Below, piece by piece: positions 9,036-18,521 of a DNA stretch of 64,000 nt (the stretch's first letter is position 1; every line of letters starts with the position of its first letter). A program made the position numbers and the translations under genes. The notes beneath the pieces were generated by a model. The model did no database searches. It was not told the origin of the DNA and saw nothing but the letters and a program-made list of their open reading frames with translations. Where the stretch lies: assembly GCF_000768315.1 (NCBI RefSeq), contig NZ_AQQX01000004.1, positions 372,001-436,000 of the forward strand, read 5' to 3'. The DNA comes from Pseudooceanicola atlanticus (GTDB lineage: Bacteria; Pseudomonadota; Alphaproteobacteria; Rhodobacterales; Rhodobacteraceae).

Positions 9036-10043
9036 ATGACAGCACCCCTCATCGACCCCTTCGCCCGTGCGATCACCTATCTTCGCGTCTCGGTCACCGA
9101 CCGATGCGATTTCCGCTGTGTCTATTGCATGGCGGAAAACATGACCTTCCTGCCCAAGAAGGAGCTTCTGACGCTCGAGGAACTGGATCGCCTGTGTTCC
9201 ACCTTCGTGGGCCTCGGCGTGCAGAAACTGCGGATCACCGGGGGGGAGCCGCTGGTGCGCCGCGACATCATGAAGTTCTTCCACTCCATGTCCCGCCACC
9301 TCGACAGCGGCCAGCTGAAGGAACTGACGCTGACGACCAACGGCTCGCAGCTGGAACGCTTCGCCAAGGACCTCTACGCCGCCGGGGTGCGTCGCGTGAA
9401 CGTGTCCCTCGACACGCTGGACGAGGAAAAATTCGCCCGCGTCACCCGCTGGGGCCGCCTGCCCCAGGTGATGCGCGGGCTGGACGCCGCCCAGGCCGCC
9501 GGGCTCAAGGTCAAGCTGAACGCCGTCGCCCTGAAGGAATTCAACGAGGACGAGCTGTTCACCCTCACCGAATTCTGCGCCGAACGCGGCATGGACATGA
9601 CCTGGATCGAGGTCATGCCGATGGGCGATCTCGGCAACGAGGACCGGATCGGGCAATATTGGTCCCTGCGCGACCTGCGCAGTGAACTGGCCAAGCAATA
9701 TACCCTGATCGACCTTGCCGAACGCACCGGCGGCCCCGCCCGCTACGTGCAATTGCAGGAAACCGGCCAGAAGATCGGCTTCATCACGCCGCTCACGCAT
9801 AATTTCTGCGAAAGCTGCAACCGCGTGCGGATCACCTGCACCGGAGAGATCTTCATGTGCCTCGGCCAGGAAGACGTGGCCGACCTGCGGATGCCGCTGC
9901 GCGCCCATCCCCATGACGACGCCCCGCTCGAGGCCGCGATCCGCGCCGCGATTGACCGCAAGCCGGAAGGGCATGATTTCGACTATTCCCGCCAGAAGGC
10001 CGATGGCCAGGTCTCGCGCCACATGAGCCATACGGGCGGCTGA
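9036..10043 (+). CDS. moaA: GTP 3',8-cyclase MoaA (molybdenum cofactor biosynthesis)
   Basis: 335 aa radical-SAM enzyme. The SAM [4Fe-4S] cluster motif is CDFRCVYC, and the C-terminal substrate cluster motif is [18 protein letters not shown] (C-x2-C-x13-C). The GTP-contacting [12 protein letters not shown] is also intact. It performs the first step of molybdopterin synthesis, and the window also holds a molybdenum hydroxylase (29.2 kb) that needs this cofactor. The start at 9036 gives the canonical N-terminus [19 protein letters not shown]; an upstream in-frame codon at 9000 is possible but adds Arg/Pro-rich sequence. The stop and the waaA start share one base (TGATG). Confidence 0.95.
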   Translation: MTAPLIDPFARAITYLRVSVTDRCDFRCVYCMAENMTFLPKKELLTLEELDRLCSTFVGLGVQKLRITGGEPLVRRDIMKFFHSMSRHLDSGQLKELTLTTNGSQLERFAKDLYAAGVRRVNVSLDTLDEEKFARVTRWGRLPQVMRGLDAAQAAGLKVKLNAVALKEFNEDELFTLTEFCAERGMDMTWIEVMPMGDLGNEDRIGQYWSLRDLRSELAKQYTLIDLAERTGGPARYVQLQETGQKIGFITPLTHNFCESCNRVRITCTGEIFMCLGQEDVADLRMPLRAHPHDDAPLEAAIRAAIDRKPEGHDFDYSRQKADGQVSRHMSHTGG

Positions 10044-11323
10044 TGCGGCCCGAGGGGACCGTCTTCTACCAGTTCTATCGCGGTATCTCGGCCCTGGCCG
10101 CGCCGCTGATCTGGCGCCGGGTTTCGGCCAAGCTCGCCCGCGAAGGCGTGCCCGAAAATCGTCGCCGCGAACGCCTGGGCCACGCGACCGAAGACCGGCC
10201 CGATGGTCGCCTGATCTGGTTCCACGCCGCGTCTGTCGGGGAAAGCCTGTCGATCCTCACGCTGGCCGACCGGCTGATGACGCGGATGCCCGGCGCCCAG
10301 GCGCTGATCACCTCCGGCACGGCCAGCTCGGCTGAGATCCTGTCCAAGCGCATGCCCGAGGGCTGCCGCCACCAATTCGCCCCGCTCGACAACCGCGCCG
10401 CCCTGCGCCGGTTCCTCGATCATTGGCGCCCCGATGCGGGCATCTTTGTCGAAAGCGAGATATGGCCCCAGATGCTGGTCGAGGCGCAGTCGCGCGGGCT
10501 GAAGCTCGCCCTGGTCAATGCCCGCATGTCCCGCACCAGCCTGAAGAACTGGGCCCGCTTCGATCACACCGCGCGCTACCTGCTGTCGCTTTTTTCGCTG
10601 ATCCGCACCCAGGACCAGGCCACCTGCGACGGTTTGTTGGCGCTTGGCGCCGATCCCGCGACCACCGCGCTTGGCCCCAACCTGAAATCCACCGCCGCCC
10701 CCCTGCCCGTGGATCCCGACGCGCTGGTGGCGCTGGCCGATGCGCTGGACGGCCCGCTCTGGCTCGCCGCCTCGACCCATGAGGGCGAAGAGAAGCAGGT
10801 GCTCAAGGCGCATTTGGAGGCCCGCAAGACCCATCCCGACCTGCGCCTGATCCTCGCCCCCCGCCATGTCGAACGCGCCGAGGCCATCGCCGAGGAGATC
10901 CGCGCCCAGGGCCTCACCGTGGCCCGTCGCGGCGCGGGCGAAGCGCCGGGCGAGGCGGATGTCTACCTCGCCGATACCCTGGGCGAGATGGGGCTGTGGT
11001 TCTCCCTTGCCCCCGTGGTCTTTATCGGCGGCACTTTCGGCCCGGCCGGCGGCCACAACCCCTACGAGCCCGCGCAATTCGGCGTGCCCCTGCTCGCCGG
11101 CCCCCGCTACGCGAATTTCACCGACGTCTATGCCGAGTTCGAGGCCGCCGCCGCCCTCGATATCGTCAAGAAACCCAAGGAGCTCGGCCGCCAGGTCGCC
11201 GCCCTGCTGTCGAACCCGCTGGAGGCCGCCGAAAAAGGCTCCGCCGCCCGCGCCATCGTCTCGCGCCAATCCAGCGCGCTCGACGACCTGACCGAGTTGC
11301 TGCAGGCGAAGCTGTTCGGCTGA
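10043..11323 (+). CDS. waaA: 3-deoxy-D-manno-octulosonic acid transferase (Kdo transferase)
   Basis: 426 aa GT30 family enzyme that adds Kdo to lipid IVA at the cytoplasmic face of the inner membrane. The N-terminus is hydrophobic and amphipathic (YQFYRGISALAAPLIW) and would associate with the membrane. The FHAASVGE motif supplies the catalytic Glu, ESEIWPQML is the second conserved Glu motif, and GTFGPAGGHNPYEPAQFG is the CMP-Kdo-binding segment with the family's GGHN. It is translationally coupled to moaA (TGATG), an odd functional partner but a fixed arrangement in relatives as far as I recall. A large structured inverted repeat follows 92 bp after the stop. Confidence 0.93.
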   Translation: MRPEGTVFYQFYRGISALAAPLIWRRVSAKLAREGVPENRRRERLGHATEDRPDGRLIWFHAASVGESLSILTLADRLMTRMPGAQALITSGTASSAEILSKRMPEGCRHQFAPLDNRAALRRFLDHWRPDAGIFVESEIWPQMLVEAQSRGLKLALVNARMSRTSLKNWARFDHTARYLLSLFSLIRTQDQATCDGLLALGADPATTALGPNLKSTAAPLPVDPDALVALADALDGPLWLAASTHEGEEKQVLKAHLEARKTHPDLRLILAPRHVERAEAIAEEIRAQGLTVARRGAGEAPGEADVYLADTLGEMGLWFSLAPVVFIGGTFGPAGGHNPYEPAQFGVPLLAGPRYANFTDVYAEFEAAAALDIVKKPKELGRQVAALLSNPLEAAEKGSAARAIVSRQSSALDDLTELLQAKLFG

Positions 11324-11414
11324 GTGGGTCGACGGGTGTGATTGGAAGGGGTTAGCGACCGGCCGCCGCCCTATGGGCGCGCTCTCAGAACCCGCACGGA
11401 ATCAAGCCAAAGGC

Positions 11415-11498
11415 GCCGTGCGAGCGATCGTACATTGTCCGCCATTGGTCCGAGGACAATGGACGATGCCGCCCCCACCGGGGCGGCGCTCGCACGGC
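11415..11498. other. 84-nt three-way-junction inverted repeat, candidate structured RNA or cruciform
   Basis: In the 260-bp gap between waaA and the next glycosyltransferase three stems nest without spare bases. The outer stem is 11415-11426 with 11487-11498 (12 bp, GCCGTGCGAGCG). Stem II is 11427-11440 with 11454-11467 (ATCGT, one A/G mismatch, CATTGTCC; 13 pairs). Stem III is 11468-11475 with 11480-11487 (GCCGCCCC, 4-nt loop). An alternative partner for the outer 5' arm (CCGCACGG) lies at 11392-11399. There is no U-run after it, so it is not a simple terminator. Strand and function are unknown. Confidence 0.55.
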
Positions 11499-11583
11499 TT
11501 GTGGACGCAATAACTCACACCTGTTGACCGCCGTCCCAAACGCCCCCCTTCCCGCCCCGCCCGCGCCGGTGTAAGCCGAAGAC

Positions 11584-12645
11584 ATGACCGCTCCGGACCT
11601 CTCCCGCATCGACGTGATCGCGCCGAATTTCAAGCGTCGGCTCTCTGGCGTGACCTCCACCGTCGTGCGGCTCGTGCCGCTTCAGGCGCGCGAGATCGGC
11701 ATCGCCGCCGTCGCCCCCGAAATGCCGGATCAGGTTCCCACGATCCCGCCCGCGCGCCTCGTCACCATGTCGCGCAAGGGGCCCCACGGCGCCCGCGTTT
11801 TCCATGCCCGCCGCAATATCGAGATGATCGCCGGCCTCGCCCTGAAACACCTGTTGCGCAAAAAGCTGCGGCTGATGTTCACCTCCGCCTCGCAGCGGCA
11901 CCATACCGGGCTGACCAAGTGGCTGATCCGGCGGATGGAGGCGGTCGTCGCCACCTCTGCCCGCACCGCGACCTACCTCGAACGCGAGGCGACGGTGATC
12001 CATCATGGCATCGACACCGACCAGTTCTCGCACTCCGACGACCGCGCCGCCCTGCGCCGGTCGCTGGGCCTGCCGGAAAACGCAGCGATCGCAGGCTGTT
12101 ACGGGCGCATCCGCGCGCAGAAGGGGACGGATGTCTTCGTCGATGCGATGCTCGACCGGATGGATCGCGACCCCGCGCTGGTCGGCATCGTCATGGGCCG
12201 CGCGACCGAGAAACACCAGGGTTTCGAGGCTGACCTGAAGGCCCGGATCACGGCCCGTGGCCATGCCGACCGCCTGCTCTTCAAGCCCGAAGTGCCGGTC
12301 TGGCAGATGGCCGACTGGTACCGTGTGCTCGACCTCTACATCGCGCCGCAAAGGTGGGAGGGCTTCGGCCTCACCCCGCTCGAGGCGATGGCCTGCGGTG
12401 TCCCCGTCCTCGCCACCCGCGTCGGCGCCTTCGAGGAGCTGGTGGCCGACGGCACGACCGGCGCGCTGGTCCCGCCCGACGACATCCCCGCGATGACCAG
12501 GGCCGCCGACGCGCTCTTGTCCGATCCCGACGCCCTCACCCGCATGGGAGACGCCGCCCGCACCCATGTCCTGACCCATTTCCGGATCGAGGACGAGGCG
12601 AAGGCGTTGATCGAGATCTACCGGGCGCTGCTGGCCAAGGGCTGA
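11584..12645 (+). CDS. GT4-type glycosyltransferase, probably LPS-core (LpcC-like mannosyltransferase)
   Basis: 353 aa GT-B fold enzyme. The C-terminal Rossmann half has GCYGRIRAQKGTDVFVDAM and the donor-binding E-x7-E motif in WEGFGLTPLEAMACGVPVL. The N-terminal half has NFKRRLSGVTSTVVRLVPLQ and a TSASQRHHTG segment like rhizobial LpcC, which transfers mannose to the Kdo region of the core. The position after waaA agrees with a role in LPS core assembly. Donor and acceptor assignment is inference from resemblance. No strong Shine-Dalgarno precedes the ATG at 11584; the upstream sequence is pyrimidine-rich. Confidence 0.8.
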   Translation: MTAPDLSRIDVIAPNFKRRLSGVTSTVVRLVPLQAREIGIAAVAPEMPDQVPTIPPARLVTMSRKGPHGARVFHARRNIEMIAGLALKHLLRKKLRLMFTSASQRHHTGLTKWLIRRMEAVVATSARTATYLEREATVIHHGIDTDQFSHSDDRAALRRSLGLPENAAIAGCYGRIRAQKGTDVFVDAMLDRMDRDPALVGIVMGRATEKHQGFEADLKARITARGHADRLLFKPEVPVWQMADWYRVLDLYIAPQRWEGFGLTPLEAMACGVPVLATRVGAFEELVADGTTGALVPPDDIPAMTRAADALLSDPDALTRMGDAARTHVLTHFRIEDEAKALIEIYRALLAKG

Positions 12646-12770
12646 GCCCTGCCAGCACCGCGACGATGGCGTAGGTCAGGTCGGGGCCGGATCATCTCCC
12701 GCATCCCCCGTCCAAGACGCCAACCGCATGGGACAGCCCAGGGCCAGACCCGGCCCCGGACCAACACCTC

Positions 12771-13934
12771 TCAGGCCGCCGGCATCCGCTGTTCGACGAT
12801 CCCGGCCCACCAGGAACAGCCGGCGGGGATGGCCTCGTCGTTGAAATTGTATTCCGGCGTATGGACATTGGCGCTGTCGCCATTGCCGACGAGGATATAG
12901 GCGCCCGGCCGTTCCTCCAGCATGTAGGCGAAATCCTCGCCGCCCATCGTCACTTCGGCCACGTCGCAGGCGCCCGCGACCGATGACGCGACCGAAGCCG
13001 CGAATTCCGTCTGTTCCTCGCTGTTCACCATGGTCGGATAGCCGGGGATCCAGTTGATATCCGCCCGCGCGCCGAAGGCCTCGCAGGTCGAGGTCGCAAT
13101 GGCCTTCAACCGGGTTTCGGCCAGTTCACGGGTCTCTTTCGACATGGTGCGGATCGTGCCACGCACGGTCACGCTGTCGGGGATGACGTTGAACGCCTTG
13201 GACGAGCTTTCGATGGAACAGACCGATACCACGATCTGCTGGATCGGGTCGGCATTGCGCGACGCGATGCTTTGCAGCGCCGACACCATGGTCGAGGCGG
13301 TGACGATCGGATCGACCGTGCGGTTGGGCTGCGCAGCGTGCCCGCCCTGCCCGACCACGGTGATCTCGAACTGGTCGGTGGAGGCAAAGAACCCGCCGGG
13401 CCGGATCGCGAACTGGCCCGTGGGGATCCCCGGCCAGTTATGCATGCCATAGACCTCCTGGATGCCGAAGCGCTCCATCATGCCGTCGTCGCACATCTCC
13501 TTGCCGCCGCCGCCGCCTTCTTCGGCGGGCTGGAAGATCACCACGACCGTGCCGTCGAAATTGCGCGTCTCGCTCAGGTACTTGGCCGCGCCCAGCAGCA
13601 TGGCGGTATGGCCGTCATGGCCGCAGGCATGCATCGCCCCCGGCGTCTTGGAGGCATAATCCACCCCGGTCTTTTCCAGGATCGGCAGCGCATCCATGTC
13701 GGCGCGCAGCCCGATCACCTTGCCCGACCCGTTGGACTTGCCCTTGATCACGCCGACCACGCCGGTGCGCCCGAGGCCGGTGACGACCTCGTCACAGCCA
13801 AAGGCTTTCAGCTTTTCCTCGACAACGCTGGCGGTGCGCACGGTGTCGAACAGGATCTCGGGGTTTTCATGCAGGTCATGCCGCCATTCGGTGATCTCGG
13901 GCAGCATTTCGGAAAAGCGGTTCTTCACGGGCAT
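12771..13934 (-). CDS. M20 family amidohydrolase (hippurate hydrolase / N-acyl amino acid amidohydrolase), paralogue A
   Basis: 387 aa. Metal-ligand and catalytic motifs of the M20D amidohydrolases are intact: HACGHDGHTAMLLGAAKYL, FQPAEEGGGGG (catalytic Glu plus metal Glu), the dimerisation-domain GQGGHAAQPNRTVDP and the C-terminal MGGEDFAYMLEERPGAY with the last metal ligand region. Such enzymes split N-acyl, N-aroyl or N-acetyl amino acids to the free amino acid in the cytoplasm. It is the last of three leftward deacylase genes. Its upstream neighbour is clearly a tandem duplicate, as whole blocks are identical (SKTPGAMHACGHDGHTA). The spacing is 27 bp, so it is in the same transcript. Confidence 0.9.
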   Translation of the reverse strand: MPVKNRFSEMLPEITEWRHDLHENPEILFDTVRTASVVEEKLKAFGCDEVVTGLGRTGVVGVIKGKSNGSGKVIGLRADMDALPILEKTGVDYASKTPGAMHACGHDGHTAMLLGAAKYLSETRNFDGTVVVIFQPAEEGGGGGKEMCDDGMMERFGIQEVYGMHNWPGIPTGQFAIRPGGFFASTDQFEITVVGQGGHAAQPNRTVDPIVTASTMVSALQSIASRNADPIQQIVVSVCSIESSSKAFNVIPDSVTVRGTIRTMSKETRELAETRLKAIATSTCEAFGARADINWIPGYPTMVNSEEQTEFAASVASSVAGACDVAEVTMGGEDFAYMLEERPGAYILVGNGDSANVHTPEYNFNDEAIPAGCSWWAGIVEQRMPAA

Positions 13935-13961
13935 ATCGAGGGTCCTTCTTTAGGCCGTGGC

Positions 13962-15131
13962 TCAGGCCACCGGCATCCGTCGTTCCACCAGTTCCGCGAA
14001 CCAGGAACACCCGGCCGGAATGGCGTCATCGTTGAAATCGTATTCGGGGTGGTGGACCGCAGGGCGATCCACCCCGTTGCCCAGCATGATATAGGCGCCG
14101 GGGCGCGCCTCAAGCATATAGGCGAAATCCTCCGCCGCCAGGACCGGTGCGGCCTCGCGGTCGACGCGGCCCGACACGGCCTCGGCCATGTCGGCGGCAA
14201 AATCGGTCTGGTCGGGGCTGTTCATCGTCACCGGGTAGCCGCGGGCATAGTCGATCTCGGCCTCGGCGCCAAAGGCGGCGGCGGTGGCGGTGACAAGGCT
14301 GCGAATGCGCGCCTCCGCCATCTCCCGCAATTCGGGGTCGAGCGCGCGGACCGTACCGCGCAGCGCCACCGCGCCGGGGATGATGTTGTGCGCCTCTGTG
14401 TCGGATTTCACCGTACAGACCGACACGACCAGCGACTTGGTCGGATCGGCGTTTCGGCTGGCTACGCTTTGCAGCGCGACGATGACATGGGCCGCGGCAA
14501 CGACCGGGTCGACCGTGGTATGTGGCTGCGCGGCGTGACCGCCCACGCCCTTGATCTGGATGTTGAATTCATCGGCAGAGGCCAGCAGCGCCCCGGGCCG
14601 GATCGCAAACTCGCCCGCCGGAATGCCGGGCATGTTGTGCAGTCCATAGACCTCGTCGATGTTCCAGCGATCCATCAGCCCGTCCTCGACCATGGCCAGG
14701 CCGCCTGCCCCGCCTTCCTCTGCCGGCTGGAAGATCACGACGACCGTGCCGCCGAAATTGCGCGTCTCGCTCAGGTATTTCGCGGCGCCCAGCAGGATCG
14801 CGGTATGGCCATCATGGCCGCAGGCATGCATCGCCCCCGGCGTTTTCGAGGCATGCGGCAGCCCGGTCTGTTCCGTCATCGGCAGCGCGTCCATGTCGGC
14901 GCGCAGCCCGATCACCTTGCCCGATCCGCCCTCGCGCCCCTTGATGATGCCGACGACGCCGGTGCGTCCGATCCCCTCGACCACCTCGTCACAGCCGAAG
15001 TCGCGCAGCTTGTCGGCCACGATGCCCGCGGTGCGGTGCACCTCGTAGAGGATCTCGGGATGTTCGTGGAAATCGCGCCGCCAGGCTGTGATCTCGTCGT
15101 GCAATTCGGCAAAGCGGTTGCGGATCGGCAT
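13962..15131 (-). CDS. M20 family amidohydrolase, paralogue B
   Basis: 389 aa, colinear with paralogue A over the full length and with all active-site motifs (HACGHDGHTAILLGAAKYL, FQPAEEGGAGG, GVGGHAAQPHTTVDP, LAAEDFAYMLEARPGAY). Differences cluster in the lid/dimerisation segment (LHNMPGIPAGEFAIRPGALL versus the FFASTDQFEI region of A). That fits two enzymes with different acyl or side-chain preference rather than a recent redundant copy. The ATG at 15131 is 1 bp after the stop of the argE-like gene, so the three are one operon with the order argE-like, B, A. Confidence 0.9.
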   Translation of the reverse strand: MPIRNRFAELHDEITAWRRDFHEHPEILYEVHRTAGIVADKLRDFGCDEVVEGIGRTGVVGIIKGREGGSGKVIGLRADMDALPMTEQTGLPHASKTPGAMHACGHDGHTAILLGAAKYLSETRNFGGTVVVIFQPAEEGGAGGLAMVEDGLMDRWNIDEVYGLHNMPGIPAGEFAIRPGALLASADEFNIQIKGVGGHAAQPHTTVDPVVAAAHVIVALQSVASRNADPTKSLVVSVCTVKSDTEAHNIIPGAVALRGTVRALDPELREMAEARIRSLVTATAAAFGAEAEIDYARGYPVTMNSPDQTDFAADMAEAVSGRVDREAAPVLAAEDFAYMLEARPGAYIMLGNGVDRPAVHHPEYDFNDDAIPAGCSWFAELVERRMPVA

Positions 15132-15132
15132 G

Positions 15133-16302
15133 TCACGCCCCCTGTTTCAGATGGTCGATCAGCCGCTGCATGAAGCCGTGTCCGGCCTCGAACTGAGCGA
15201 CCTCGATGAATTCGTCGGGCTGGTGCGCCTGGTTGATGTCGCCCGGCCCGCAGACCACCGCGTCAAAGCCATGGGCCTGGAAATACCCGGCCTCCGTGCC
15301 ATAGCTGACGACGTGCTGGGCATTGTCGCCGGTCAATTGCCGCACCAGGGTTTCGGCCTTGCCGCCCGGTTCGGCCATCAGGCCGGGGCCCGCGAACCGT
15401 TCGGTCAGTTCGATGAAGCAGGACGGGTCGATCGCCTGCATGTCGGCCTCGATCTCGGCCACCTTGTCGCGGACGCGCTTTTCCCAGGCCGCCGCATCGT
15501 CGCCCGGCACCAGCCGGATCGAGAAGACGAAATGGCAATCCCGCGCGGTGATGTTGTGGGCGGTGCCGCCCTCGATCATGCCCACATGCAGGTTGGACCA
15601 GGGCGGATCGAAGACCGCGTTGATGTCCGACGGCGTAGCGGCGGCGCTTTCGGCGTTCACCTCGTTGGCCCACTGGATCAGCCGCGCGCCCTCCATGATC
15701 GCCGACACTCCGCGATGCGCCAGCGAGGAATGGATCTCGAAGCCGCGCACATGCACGTCCCAGGCCATGCCGCCCTTGTGGCCGGTCACTGCCTGCATCG
15801 TCGTCGGTTCACCGATGATCGCGGCCGAGGCGCGGGGGAACTTGTCGCCCGCATCCTTCAGCAGAGGGTCGGCACCGATCAGCCCGATCTCCTCGTCATA
15901 GGTCAGGGCCAGTTGCAGCGGGCGCGCGATGTCGCCGTGCTGCGCCTCGACCATGGCCCAGATGGCCAGCGCGTCGAAGCTCTTCATGTCGCAGCAGCCG
16001 CGCCCGTAATACTTGCCGTCCCGCTCGGTCACGGTGAAGGGATCGCTGGACCAGTCCTGCCCGTCCACCGGCACCACGTCCGTATGACCTGACAGGATCA
16101 CACCGCCCTCTTCCATCGGGCCCGCATGCGCCCACAGCCCCGCCTTCGGTTCGCTGTCGTGGAGGTGGCGATAGACCTGCACGCCGTGGCCCTCCAGGTA
16201 TTCCTGCACCCAGTCGATCAGCGGCAGGTTGCTGTCACGGGAAACGGTCGGAAAGCTCACCAGCTTTTCCATGATGTCGTAAGGGCTGAGACGAGAGGTC
16301 AT
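15133..16302 (-). CDS. argE: acetylornithine deacetylase (ArgE/M20A family)
   Basis: 389 aa di-zinc hydrolase. Ligand motifs are GHTDVVPVDGQDW (His and Asp), GCCDMKSFDAL (bridging Asp), TYDEEIGLIGA (catalytic and metal Glu) and GPGDINQAHQPDEFI near the C-terminus, which is the ArgE-type ending. The presumed reaction is N-acetylornithine to ornithine plus acetate, though ArgE homologues also act on other N-acetyl amino acids, and the neighbours favour a broader catabolic role. The frame is open to 16404, but MTSRLSPYDIMEKLVSFPTV at 16302 is the normal ArgE N-terminus. It is first in the leftward deacylase operon. Confidence 0.85.
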   Translation of the reverse strand: MTSRLSPYDIMEKLVSFPTVSRDSNLPLIDWVQEYLEGHGVQVYRHLHDSEPKAGLWAHAGPMEEGGVILSGHTDVVPVDGQDWSSDPFTVTERDGKYYGRGCCDMKSFDALAIWAMVEAQHGDIARPLQLALTYDEEIGLIGADPLLKDAGDKFPRASAAIIGEPTTMQAVTGHKGGMAWDVHVRGFEIHSSLAHRGVSAIMEGARLIQWANEVNAESAAATPSDINAVFDPPWSNLHVGMIEGGTAHNITARDCHFVFSIRLVPGDDAAAWEKRVRDKVAEIEADMQAIDPSCFIELTERFAGPGLMAEPGGKAETLVRQLTGDNAQHVVSYGTEAGYFQAHGFDAVVCGPGDINQAHQPDEFIEVAQFEAGHGFMQRLIDHLKQGA

Positions 16303-16532
16303 CCAGTGGGGTCTTTCTTGTGGTCCGGCTATGTGCGGGGCGCGCAGGGGATCGGCGCCGCGACGGCGCGCGGGGGCCTGATCCGGCTTGCCACACCGAA
16401 CCACTCCGCGCCGCCAAGTGCAAGCGGCGGCGACACCGCCATGGTTGCAAGCCCGGGCTTCCGGCCCGGCGACGCGAGGTCAGGTGGTGAGATTGCGGGC
16501 ACAGCGACGCGCATCCCGCACAGCGGCGCGGC

Positions 16533-18383
16533 TCAATACCCGCTGTCGGTGGTCAGCACGTAGTGATCCTCGCCCACCTTCTCGTAGACCGAGGGTTCGG
16601 GGCGGTAATCGAGGTCGTGGATCGGCGACGGGATCGGCTTGAAGTTCAGCTCGTGCTCCGATTTCCGCCGCGTCGGATCGGCGATCGGCACCGCCTGCAT
16701 CAACGCCTGCGTATAGGGATGGCGCGGGTCTTCGAACACCGCCTGGCGCGACCCGATCTCGACGATACGGCCCAGATACATCACGCCCACCCGGTGGCTG
16801 ACCCGTTCGACCACCGCCATGTCGTGGCTGATGAACAGGAACGACAGGCCCAGCTCGGCCTGCAATTCCAGCATCAGGTTCAGCACCTGCGCCTGCACCG
16901 ACACGTCCAGCGCCGACACCGCCTCGTCCGATACGATCAGCTTGGGGTTCAGCGCCAGGGCACGGGCAATCGCAATCCGCTGTCGCTGGCCGCCGGACAA
17001 TTCATGCGGATAACGGCGCATGAAATCGCGTGGCAATTCGACCCGGTCGAACAGCATCTCGACCCGGGCCTCCATCTCGGCCCCGCTATGGGTGCCGTAA
17101 TTGCGCATCGGTTCCGACACCTGGTCGCGCAGCATCATCTGCGGGTTGAGCGAGGCGAACGGATCCTGGAAGATCATCTGCATGTCCAGCCGGGCCTTGC
17201 GCAGGTCCCGCTGGTTCAGCGCGATGATGTCCTTGCCGTCCAGCCGCACCTCGCCCGATTGCGGCTCCACCAGACGCAGCAGGGACCGGCCCGCCGTCGA
17301 CTTGCCGCAGCCCGACTCGCCCACAAGGCTCAGCGTCTGGCCCTTGTTGATGCTGAACGACACGTCCTCGACCGCGTGCACATTCGCCACGGTCCGACGC
17401 AGGAAACCGCCCTTCACCGGGAAGCGCGTCACCAGGTTCTTCACGCTCAGCAGCACCTCGTCGCTGCCGGGCACGGGCTTCACATCGCCGCTGTCGACAC
17501 CCAGCAGGCGCATCGGTTCCGGCGCCGCCTTGCCGCGCATCTCGCCCAGCTTGGGCACCGCGGCCAGAAGCGCCTTGGTGTAATCATGCTGCGGATTGCT
17601 GAAAATTTCGGCAACCGGCCCTTCCTCGACCTTGTGACCACGGAACATCACGACGACCCGGTCGGCCATCTGCGCGACCACGGCCATGTCATGGGTGATG
17701 AACATCACCGCCGTCCCGGTTTCCCGTTTAAGGCGATCCATGAGGGCCAGGATCTCGGCCTGGATCGTCACGTCCAGTGCCGTTGTCGGCTCGTCCGCGA
17801 TCAGCAGCCGCGGCTTGCAGGCCAGCGCCATGGCGATCACCACGCGCTGGCGCATGCCGCCGGACAATTCATGCGGATATTGCGACATCCGGCGTTCGGG
17901 TTCGGGGATGCGCACCTCGCGCAGCAGCTCGATGGCGCGGGCATTGGCCTCGGCCTTGTCCATGTCCATGTGCAGTCGCAGACCCTCGCTCAGCTGCCGC
18001 CCGACGGTGAAGACCGGGTTCAGCGCCGTCATCGGCTCCTGGAAGATCATGCCGATCTCGTTGCCGCGAATCGTCCGCATAAGACTTTGATCCGCATCGG
18101 CAATATTCATCTCGCCGCCCTGTTTGCGATCGAACAGCAACCGCCCGCCGGCGATCTTGCCGCCGCCGAACTCCACCAGCCGCATCAGCGACAGGGACGA
18201 CACGGATTTGCCGGACCCCGATTCTCCGACGATGCAGACGGTCTCGCCCGGGTTCACCTCGAAGGAAACGTCCTGAACGCCAAAGACCTCTCCGTCCTTG
18301 GTCTGGAAGGAAACGCGCAGGTTTTCGATCCGGGCGATCGGGGACGGCTTGGTCGCCTCGGCGGTGTTGGGCTGGTCCAGCAT
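16533..18383 (-). CDS. peptide ABC transporter, fused double ATP-binding subunit (DppD-DppF type)
   Basis: 616 aa with two complete ABC domains in one chain, equivalent to DppD+DppF or GsiA. Domain 1 (residues ~15-270) has Walker A GESGSGKSVSS and signature LSGGMRQRVVIA. Domain 2 (~310-570) has Walker A GESGCGKSTAG and signature LSGGQRQRIAIA. Each ends in the oligopeptide/dipeptide C-terminal extension (HDYTKALLAAVP, HPYTQALMQAVP) that can carry a regulatory 4Fe-4S or zinc site. It powers the importer whose binding protein and permeases are transcribed divergently from 18651, an unusual split as these are normally one operon. A 230-bp gap separates it from argE on the same strand. Confidence 0.93.
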   Translation of the reverse strand: MLDQPNTAEATKPSPIARIENLRVSFQTKDGEVFGVQDVSFEVNPGETVCIVGESGSGKSVSSLSLMRLVEFGGGKIAGGRLLFDRKQGGEMNIADADQSLMRTIRGNEIGMIFQEPMTALNPVFTVGRQLSEGLRLHMDMDKAEANARAIELLREVRIPEPERRMSQYPHELSGGMRQRVVIAMALACKPRLLIADEPTTALDVTIQAEILALMDRLKRETGTAVMFITHDMAVVAQMADRVVVMFRGHKVEEGPVAEIFSNPQHDYTKALLAAVPKLGEMRGKAAPEPMRLLGVDSGDVKPVPGSDEVLLSVKNLVTRFPVKGGFLRRTVANVHAVEDVSFSINKGQTLSLVGESGCGKSTAGRSLLRLVEPQSGEVRLDGKDIIALNQRDLRKARLDMQMIFQDPFASLNPQMMLRDQVSEPMRNYGTHSGAEMEARVEMLFDRVELPRDFMRRYPHELSGGQRQRIAIARALALNPKLIVSDEAVSALDVSVQAQVLNLMLELQAELGLSFLFISHDMAVVERVSHRVGVMYLGRIVEIGSRQAVFEDPRHPYTQALMQAVPIADPTRRKSEHELNFKPIPSPIHDLDYRPEPSVYEKVGEDHYVLTTDSGY

Positions 18384-18521
18384 GGGGGATCCTGTCCTGA
18401 AAGGTGTCCCGACGCTAGCGACGGATTGCGCAAATTGTCAAACGGAGGTGTTCCTTTACCTAGGGTTCGTGCAGGACCGGGCTTGCAATTTATACGAATC
18501 CGCTTTTCGATACCCGGTATG

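Noticed and set aside
12682-12758. Inverted repeat CGGGGCCGG ... CCGGCCCCG with a 59-nt loop between the glycosyltransferase and M20 genes
   Set aside because: Short GC-only arms with a long loop are expected by chance at this base composition, and no U-run follows.
13272-15173. 633-codon plus-strand frame across the M20 genes
   Set aside because: Two repeated halves simply mirror the tandem M20 paralogues on the other strand; composition is His/Arg/Gly rich without recognisable domain.
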